This document shows positions 14,401-18,863 of a stretch of 18,863 nucleotides of DNA, one piece after another; the first letter of the stretch is position 1, and every line of letters begins with the position of its first letter. The translations under genes were made by a program, and so were the position numbers. The notes below the pieces were generated by a model, which was not told the DNA's origin, made no database searches, and saw nothing but the letters and a program-made list of their open reading frames with translations. The stretch covers positions 1 through 18,863 of the forward strand of contig FR901954.1 of assembly GCA_000438255.1 (NCBI GenBank). The letters are read 5' to 3'. Source of the DNA: Clostridium sp. CAG:389 (GTDB taxonomy: Bacteria > Bacillota > Clostridia > TANB77 > CAG-508).

Positions 14401-14719
14401 TTAATATAAGACTTTGCAATTTATCTCTGTTCCATTTTTACAAATAAATCTTATTGTATATGGATTTATTGTTCCATCTTCTAATGTTTCTCCTATGATT
14501 ACTTTATCTATTAAACATTCAAACACATCTTTATCAAATTTTGGCATTATATCTATGTTTTTAAATAGACTTTTAAACTTGTTTAATCTTTGTTTAATTC
14601 TTTCTGTTCTGTTTGTTTCTTTTAGTAAGCTTTCTATCTTGTTTTCTATTTTCAATAATTCTACATTTAAGTTATCAAATTTCTTTTTCCTCAAATAAAG
14701 CCAATTTATTTTCTTGCAT
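14401..14719 (-). pseudogene. BRO-type start joined to the tail of a large serine recombinase
   Basis: ATG 14719, behind AAGGA, reads MQENKLALFEEKEI and stops at 14675; this matches the opening of BRO-N/DinD-like phage proteins (KLALFEEKEIRR). In a shifted frame the region continues to 14401 as KKFDNLNVELLKIENKIESL, a coiled coil, then PKFDKDVFECLIDKVIIGE and INPYTIRFICKNGTEI. That is the C-terminal end of large serine site-specific recombinases. Their catalytic serine domain and zinc ribbon are absent. So a phage-type promoter and start were joined to a recombinase tail by deletion. The product can have no recombinase activity. Confidence 0.75.
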
Positions 14720-14747
14720 AATACCACTTCCTTATTTATTTTTTGAT

Positions 14748-14776
14748 ATTATATAACATTTTCCTATTGTTGTCAA
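14748..14776 (-). promoter_or_regulatory. Consensus promoter before the BRO/recombinase remnant
   Basis: TTGACA (14776-14771), a 17-bp spacer and TATAAT (14753-14748). Both boxes and the spacing match the sigma-A consensus exactly. It now drives only a broken gene and possibly ygjV copy B beyond it. Confidence 0.85.
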
Positions 14777-14804
14777 ACATTTGTTTTTAACTTTTATAAA
14801 AATT

Positions 14805-14832
14805 AGCAGTTACTTAAAATCAAATAACTGCT
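14805..14832 (-). terminator. Terminator of the acetyltransferase/PHP/2H operon
   Basis: The arms AGCAGTTA (14805-14812) and TAACTGCT (14825-14832) have a 12-base loop. The minus-strand tail is AATTTTTATAAAAG. It lies 15 bases beyond the 2H phosphoesterase stop. Confidence 0.7.
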
Positions 14833-14847
14833 TTAATTATCTATCTC

Positions 14848-15402
14848 CTATTTCTTATTATTCTTATTCAGATTAATTTTCTTTACCATATCTCCTGGAT
14901 AGTCAAATAATGCTACAGTATTAAATTCTAAAAAGAAAGATTTAAAGTTTTCTTTTAGTGTCTTTTGCAAATTCAAAACTTTATTATAGTCTTTATCAAT
15001 ATCTAAAGTCATATGAAAATTAAAATCATCTGGATTATATTTTTCTTTTGGAAATTCTCTATAAAATATTCTTTGCAATTCCATAATTTGTTGATTTTCT
15101 TCTATTGATAAGTATAAACAATAACTATTATGTTTTACATTCATAATTTTTATATCATTTACTTTTAATTGTATTTTATCAATATTTATACTTTCTGCTA
15201 TTTTTAATATTTCATCTTGATTTTCCTTATTAGTAGCAAAAATAGTAAAATGATATGGTAAATTATCTATTTCATATCTCTTTTCATCATTAATTCCATA
15301 TGGCACTTTACAAGTATTTTCTTTGATATTACTCATTAATTCTTCTACTTTTTTAATTTCTTTTTTTTCTATAAAGCTTATTAAAGTTATTCTCTTACTC
15401 AT
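14848..15402 (-). CDS. 2H phosphoesterase-superfamily protein
   Basis: Member of the 2'-5' RNA ligase / cyclic phosphodiesterase (2H) superfamily, which acts on 2',3'-cyclic phosphates or 2'-5' bonds in RNA and nucleotides. The two catalytic H-x-T motifs are present: HFT at 51-53 (LPYHFTIFAT) and HMT at 130-132 (FNFHMTLDID), about 79 residues apart as usual. 184 residues is typical for a single domain. The start overlaps the end of the small upstream gene by 8 bases (ATGAGTAA), a sign of translational coupling. It is the last gene before the terminator at 14805-14832. Confidence 0.87.
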   Translation of the reverse strand: MSKRITLISFIEKKEIKKVEELMSNIKENTCKVPYGINDEKRYEIDNLPYHFTIFATNKENQDEILKIAESINIDKIQLKVNDIKIMNVKHNSYCLYLSIEENQQIMELQRIFYREFPKEKYNPDDFNFHMTLDIDKDYNKVLNLQKTLKENFKSFFLEFNTVALFDYPGDMVKKINLNKNNKK

Positions 15403-15640
15403 TTTTTGTTTTTTCCACCCTTCTTAAATGTATTAAATAATATGCTAGTCCTATTTGAAAAATCATAAATATTGAATCTATGTCAACTTCTATCGTTACC
15501 TTAATTTTATTATTTTCTACTCTTTCAACCTTATTTTTGCATTTTTTCTCAAAACTAATAAAATTTTCAAATGCAGTAAATTCAACTATTGTATCAAATA
15601 TTTTAGATATAGCACCGAGCAACACTCCACATGTTTTCAT
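15395..15640 (-). CDS. Small protein of unknown function
   Basis: An 81-residue frame that I do not recognise: a hydrophobic start (MKTCGVLLGAISKIFDTIVEF), a charged middle, and a hydrophobic segment near the end (SIFMIFQIGLAYYLIHL) that could be a membrane helix. No good ribosome site precedes the ATG at 15640; translation may depend on coupling to the acetyltransferase gene 41 bases upstream. It overlaps the 2H phosphoesterase start by 8 bases, which supports expression. Confidence 0.45.
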   Translation of the reverse strand: MKTCGVLLGAISKIFDTIVEFTAFENFISFEKKCKNKVERVENNKIKVTIEVDIDSIFMIFQIGLAYYLIHLRRVEKTKNE

Positions 15641-15681
15641 GAAAAAATTCTTTGTGCTTGTTTAGAATATGTTGAGTGACT

Positions 15682-16263
15682 TTAAAGCCTTTTTTTAATT
15701 TTTTCTATAGCCTTTATAAATTCTTCTCCATCTTCACAATATATCTTAGAATCATGGCTTGTATCAATTATATAATCCATTCTTAATAGCTTTCTACATA
15801 TTTTTTCTCCATGTATAGTACTTGCATCTGCCATAATTTTTTCTATTTTAATATTTCTTTTTATTAACATATCAAGTAAGTTCATACAACCACTTAACAA
15901 AGTTGTAATCACTTTGTAATTATTTTTATATTTTTTATCAATTGATATAGAGGATAAATATATATGATATGAGTTGTCATCCTTATATTCTTCTATTTGA
16001 TTATATACTACATCTGCTTCGTTCATTCTATTTTCATATATATCTTTAAAAACCTCTTTTTTTAATGGTAATATATTTACGCTAGCTATAATTTGGTTAT
16101 CAGCATTTCTTACTCCAATGCAAGTCAAATTGTTTTTTTCGTACCATTTCATTACTTCTTCTGCTGTAGTTATATTATCATTTGGAAAATATGAGTGTTC
16201 AATATTTTCCATAACTATAAAATCTTCTAAATCAAATTTATATTCTATTTTTAATTTTTCCAT
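15682..16263 (-). CDS. GNAT-like acetyltransferase
   Basis: A 193-residue protein with a GNAT-like layout: an N-terminal helix-rich part (ITTAEEVMKWYEKNNLTCIG), central strands (IIASVNILPL, then SYHIYLSSISIDKKYKNN in the place of beta4/motif A) and a C-terminal FIKAIEKIKK helix. The acetyl-CoA loop Q/RxxGxG is not evident; KKYKNNYKV takes its place, so cofactor binding is uncertain. The ATG at 16263 has AAGGA 7 bases upstream and is preferred to 16278. The start lies inside the PHP gene (26-base overlap), so the two are probably translated together. Confidence 0.6.
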   Translation of the reverse strand: MEKLKIEYKFDLEDFIVMENIEHSYFPNDNITTAEEVMKWYEKNNLTCIGVRNADNQIIASVNILPLKKEVFKDIYENRMNEADVVYNQIEEYKDDNSYHIYLSSISIDKKYKNNYKVITTLLSGCMNLLDMLIKRNIKIEKIMADASTIHGEKICRKLLRMDYIIDTSHDSKIYCEDGEEFIKAIEKIKKRL

Positions 16264-16945
16264 TAAATGTTCCTTCATTTCTGTTTAATTTATAATTTCT
16301 TGATTGTAATATTTCTACTAATTCCTTAATATTTTTTATTTCTATCTCTGTAATAATTCCACCTCTTGCAAGATCATCTAGTCTGTGAAAATCTGAACCT
16401 GATGTTAATATTTTATTTGTACTCTTTCCATATTCTAATGCTTTATCATTTCTTGAGACTTCATCTTGACATCCATTGAATACTTCTATTCCATCAATAT
16501 ATTCTAATGGTGCTAGTTGTATATCATTTCTAAATGGATGTGCTTGTACTAATAAATATCCTTTTTTATTACAAAGTTTATATAATTCTTCTAATGTATA
16601 CTCATATATCTTTTCATTTTCATATAGAAACTCTTTATCTATTCCATATACTAAATAATCACTATCAGTTATTTGTAATGTTACTTCTACACCTAATAAT
16701 ATATTTATTCCTAATTCATCCCCATATTGCTTTGCTATATCAAATCCTGTATATACATAATCTATTTTTTCTCTCCAAGATATATTTCCTAGTTTATCCA
16801 TTTTACTTTTACTGCAATGATCAGTTATCACAATTGTAGAATATCCTTCTTTTTTATAAGTTTCAATCATTTGCTTAGCAGGTATCTCTGAGCAAGAACT
16901 AGATTCTTTTGTATGCAAATGTAATTCTGTTAAATATTCGTTCAT
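16238..16945 (-). CDS. PHP-domain metal-dependent phosphoesterase
   Basis: A stand-alone PHP (polymerase and histidinol phosphatase) domain of 235 residues. These enzymes hydrolyse phosphate esters in small molecules or at nucleic-acid ends with a di- or tri-metal site. The metal ligands stand in order: HLHT (H9, H11), TDH (D42, H43), GVEVT (E87), QAHPFR (H136) and GSDFH (D185, H187). Nothing is missing. AAAGGA lies about 10 bases upstream of the ATG. It sits between two acetyltransferase-like genes in one transcription unit, 15 bases from the first and overlapping the second. Confidence 0.9.
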   Translation of the reverse strand: MNEYLTELHLHTKESSSCSEIPAKQMIETYKKEGYSTIVITDHCSKSKMDKLGNISWREKIDYVYTGFDIAKQYGDELGINILLGVEVTLQITDSDYLVYGIDKEFLYENEKIYEYTLEELYKLCNKKGYLLVQAHPFRNDIQLAPLEYIDGIEVFNGCQDEVSRNDKALEYGKSTNKILTSGSDFHRLDDLARGGIITEIEIKNIKELVEILQSRNYKLNRNEGTFNGKIKNRI

Positions 16946-16960
16946 TTAATAATTTTCCTT

Positions 16961-17416
16961 TTACTTAATTTCTTTTTTCATTATTAATTTATCATGTTCA
17001 AAACCTTGTTCTTGATATATTCTTATTGCCTCTGGATTATCACTCGAAAGTTTTAATTCAATTATATTATTTTTCTTTGCAAATTTAATACATTCTTTTA
17101 TTAAGTTAGTTTGTATTCCTTTTCTCCTATACTCTTTTAATGTAAAGACATCACATATATATCCCTCAACACCACTTTCCACACATTGTGGCATGTATTT
17201 TATTACTTGTAATCCACAAGTTGCAATTATCTTATTGTCTATAATTTCTATAAAAAAGAATATATCTTTATTTAAATGTTCTTCTAAATATTTTTTTGTT
17301 ACCGCATAAAATTCTTCGTCCTTATTAGGATATAATTCTTTCCAATCGTCTTTTTGTTGCATTATTCTTAGTCTTGATATTTCTTCTATATCTTCATTTT
17401 TTGCAATTCTGTTCAT
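16961..17416 (-). CDS. GNAT-family N-acetyltransferase
   Basis: A 151-residue single-domain GNAT enzyme that transfers acetyl from acetyl-CoA to an amine. Motif A is clear: EGYICDVFTLKEYRRKGIQ followed by TNLIKECIKFAKK, with RRKGIQ as the pyrophosphate-binding loop. Motif B is LKLSSDNPEAIRIYQEQGFE. The N-terminus (AKNEDIEEISRLRIMQQ) is typical. It is the first gene of a unit with a promoter at 17477-17505. The substrate is not predictable; small stand-alone GNATs act on antibiotics, polyamines or peptides. Confidence 0.9.
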   Translation of the reverse strand: MNRIAKNEDIEEISRLRIMQQKDDWKELYPNKDEEFYAVTKKYLEEHLNKDIFFFIEIIDNKIIATCGLQVIKYMPQCVESGVEGYICDVFTLKEYRRKGIQTNLIKECIKFAKKNNIIELKLSSDNPEAIRIYQEQGFEHDKLIMKKEIK

Positions 17417-17476
17417 ATATTCTTATTCCCTCTTAATTCTCGTACCAATATAGCACATATTTTTATAACTGTCGAT

Positions 17477-17505
17477 ATTTTAGCATAATTTCTACAATTT
17501 TACAA
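17477..17505 (-). promoter_or_regulatory. Promoter of the GNAT/PHP/2H operon
   Basis: TTGTAA (17505-17500), a 17-bp spacer and TAAAAT (17482-17477), with TG one base upstream of the -10 box. The GNAT ATG is about 60 bases downstream. Confidence 0.65.
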
Positions 17506-17554
17506 GTAAGTTAAATGCCTATTTTATAATACTTTTTAGGTATAAATACACCGA

Positions 17555-17691
17555 AGTGTACGCACTCTGCATTTTATCTGCACCAAAACAATTTTTGCAG
17601 TGGATTAGAAAGCTTGTCTTTCTAAATGTTTTTAGGAAATGCTCTGCTTTCCTTATCCTGCCCTTTAAATTTCTAAAAAATTTAAAGGGCA
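17555..17691. other. Run of four hairpins in a non-coding stretch
   Basis: Between 17506 and 18019 I see no gene. The run holds AGTG/CACT (17555-17566), TAGAAAG/CTTTCTA (17606-17624), AGGAAA/TTTCCT (17634-17653) and a perfect 14-bp pair TGCCCTTTAAATTT (17659-17672) with 17678-17691. None has a T-tract on the right side for its own strand, so they do not look like ordinary terminators. They could be part of a structured RNA or a small mobile-element end. Confidence 0.45.
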
Positions 17692-17699
17692 AAAAAATA

Positions 17700-17725
17700 A
17701 ATCAATAACTAAAAAACTATTGATT
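17700..17725 (-). terminator. Second intrinsic terminator after the RhuM remnant
   Basis: The arms AATCAATA (17700-17707) and TATTGATT (17718-17725) are followed on the minus strand by TATTTTTTTG. A ribosome-site-like AGGAGGA lies upstream near 17765 but leads to no frame longer than a few codons. Confidence 0.65.
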
Positions 17726-17794
17726 CATATTTTTCTTATCTATTACAACACAATAATGTAATCCTCCTAGTTCACTTAGTTTTAAGAATTAAAA

Positions 17795-17828
17795 AAATCT
17801 AGCTTAGCACTTTTTCTAAACTAGATTT
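17795..17828 (-). terminator. Intrinsic terminator after the RhuM remnant
   Basis: AAATCTAG plus TTAG pairs with CTAA plus CTAGATTT (17795-17828), with one mismatch and an 8-base loop, followed on the minus strand by a T-run. The stretch 17829-18019 shows nothing else that I can support. Confidence 0.8.
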
Positions 17829-18019
17829 ATATATTTTTTATAACATTTATCTAAAATTTGACTTTGGTTAGATTTTAGTTAGATATGGAAAATAAATTTT
17901 CTAACATTTAACCATTCTATCCTTACAGTAGAAATAATTTCAAAACTATTTAAGGTTAAGCACTGCCACACACACTACATGATATGTTTGTTAATTATGA
18001 ACAGTTACTTTTTATATGT

Positions 18020-18233
18020 TTAGGTATAACTGACTACTTCATAATAACAATTCATTATAGTTGTATGTTTATGATACTTTTTATATCCTATTTTTGCTTT
18101 TTCCACTGCTTTTTTATGACTAATATTTCCAGGACTAGTTAATACTTCTGCATCCAATGAATTCAAAATTTTATCTAGTTGATTTATATATTACTAATTC
18201 TGAATTGTTTTTTTCTATAATCTCGTTTTCCAT
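18020..18233 (-). pseudogene. RhuM-family remnant with internal deletion
   Basis: Starts at ATG 18233 behind a full AAGGAGG. The frame reads MENEIIEKNNSELVIYKSTR and stops at 18171, resembling the opening of RhuM proteins (ELVIYKTEDG). In another frame it continues as ILNSLDAEVLTSPGNISHKK and AVEKAKIGYKKY, which resembles the C-terminal region of RhuM (SHKEAIEKAEREYKKY), then goes out of register and stops at 18020. Roughly the middle three quarters of a usual RhuM gene is gone. RhuM-type proteins are commonly carried on mobile elements. It lies 20 bases after the histidine phosphatase gene and may be co-transcribed with it. Confidence 0.6.
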
Positions 18234-18253
18234 CCAAAACCTCCTTATCATCA

Positions 18254-18784
18254 TTATAACTCATATTCATATATTTTACAATTTTTATTTATATTTGAAG
18301 AATTACCATTTTTAGGTATACCATTAAAAAACCAGTATATTGCTCTTGATATTCCTCCATGCGTTACTAACAAAATCTTCTCATCTTTGTATTTTTTCTT
18401 CAATTCATCTAAAAATTCTTTAATTCTTTGATAAACATCTTTCATAGATTCAAGTTCTGGGTATTTTCTATCTGAATTATAATTCCAAAACACATTCCAA
18501 TCCAAATTGTCAAATGGAATATTTTCATATATCCCCATATCTCTTTCTTTTAACCTATCTTCTATCAATACAGGAATACTACTATCTAATTCAAAAAGTT
18601 TTAAAGTATGCTTAGCTCTTTCAATAGGAGAGCAATAAATTATATCTAAATCTAATTTTCTTAATTTTTTCCCAACGTTGATAGCTTGATTCATTCCTTT
18701 TTTATTTAATGGTTCGCTTAAATTAGCAATAATTCTATTTTTCCCTTGTTCTGTTTCACCATGTCTTATTACATATAACTTCAT
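18254..18784 (-). CDS. Histidine phosphatase (phosphoglycerate-mutase-like) protein
   Basis: A 176-residue member of the histidine phosphatase superfamily branch 1, probably a phosphatase of a small metabolite. The catalytic motif RHGET (H8 is phosphorylated) opens the protein; YCSPIERAKHT carries R56, LKERDMGIYEN carries the acid E80, and VTHGGISRAI carries H142. All catalytic residues are present. The ATG at 18784 lies inside the end of the preceding ygjV gene (29-base overlap), with AAGGAGG about 9 bases upstream. This ygjV-phosphatase pair is duplicated at 13.8 kb, where the phosphatase was lost after codon 9. Its true substrate is unknown; similar proteins include CobC-like and GpmB-like enzymes. 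Confidence 0.9.
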   Translation of the reverse strand: MKLYVIRHGETEQGKNRIIANLSEPLNKKGMNQAINVGKKLRKLDLDIIYCSPIERAKHTLKLFELDSSIPVLIEDRLKERDMGIYENIPFDNLDWNVFWNYNSDRKYPELESMKDVYQRIKEFLDELKKKYKDEKILLVTHGGISRAIYWFFNGIPKNGNSSNINKNCKIYEYEL

Positions 18785-18863
18785 TGTTATTTTTCCTCCT
18801 TATATCATTTTTGTAAAGTGTGTATATTCCTGTAAGTAATAAAATTAAATCACCTAATACCAT
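18756..18863 (-). CDS. YgjV-family membrane protein (copy C), 3' end only
   Basis: The frame enters from the right edge of the window and reads MVLGDLILLLTGIYTLYKND, then IRRKNNNEVICNKTW. It matches the C-terminal end of copy B (MVLGDFILLLTGIYTLYKND). The methionine is internal, not a start; the gene continues beyond the window. It overlaps the histidine phosphatase start by 29 bases. Confidence 0.85.
   Translation of the reverse strand: MVLGDLILLLTGIYTLYKNDIRRKNNNEVICNKTW

Noticed and set aside
17417..18019. tRNA, small ribozyme or T-box in the long gap
   Set aside because: No cloverleaf, CCA end, T-box core or other conserved core could be seen; only hairpins, a promoter and two terminators are supported.

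Overview
The window is strongly A+T-rich. Its coding style (ATG/TTG starts behind AGGAGG-like ribosome sites, short intergenic gaps, several hairpin-plus-T-tract terminators) and its gene families point to a low-GC Firmicute of the class Clostridia. Almost every gene runs on the minus strand; the one clear plus-strand gene is an AAA+ ATPase at 5651-6961. I see no rRNA, tRNA or CRISPR array. The window mixes small housekeeping or metabolic genes with an accessory zone full of broken genes.

Left part (1-4930): serine acetyltransferase, a P-loop nucleoside/thymidylate kinase-like protein, a Nudix hydrolase, a nucleotidyltransferase abutting a MoaA-like radical SAM gene, and a secreted SH3b-CAP protein with its own terminator. 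The serine acetyltransferase and the radical SAM gene share a striking defect: an extra C directly before a conserved glycine GGA codon. This happens twice in the first gene and once in the second. Middle part (4933-9480): a RusA-type resolvase, the plus-strand ATPase behind four degenerate ~34-bp repeats, a HAD phosphatase, a small unknown protein, TrmL tRNA methyltransferase, and an unknown protein whose leader can fold into two mutually exclusive structures, one of which hides the ribosome site.

Accessory zone (9481-14727): a Ppx/GppA-like gene with a one-base frameshift, a Nudix-like stub, two YgjV-family membrane proteins, a cysteine-rich protein of unknown function, a queuosine-salvage (DUF2419/Qng1) protein, a degraded radical SAM gene headed by a phosphoglycerate-mutase start, and the tail of a large serine recombinase headed by a BRO-type start. 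Right part (14805-17505): an apparent operon running from a good promoter to a terminator and encoding two GNAT-like proteins, a PHP phosphoesterase, a small unknown protein and a 2H phosphoesterase. Right end (17506-18863): a hairpin-rich non-coding stretch, two terminators, an internally deleted RhuM pseudogene, an intact histidine phosphatase and the 3' end of a third YgjV gene. The ygjV-histidine phosphatase junction is duplicated at 13.8 kb and 18.8 kb.

Most genes look like one- or two-gene modules. Recurrent promoter sequences (TTTGTGATATAAA) and leaders (AGATTGGAG) precede several of them. The junctions where the start of one gene meets the tail of an unrelated gene suggest repeated deletion or replacement near start codons. 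I cannot tell from this sequence alone which one-base frameshifts are biological and which are sequencing or assembly errors.
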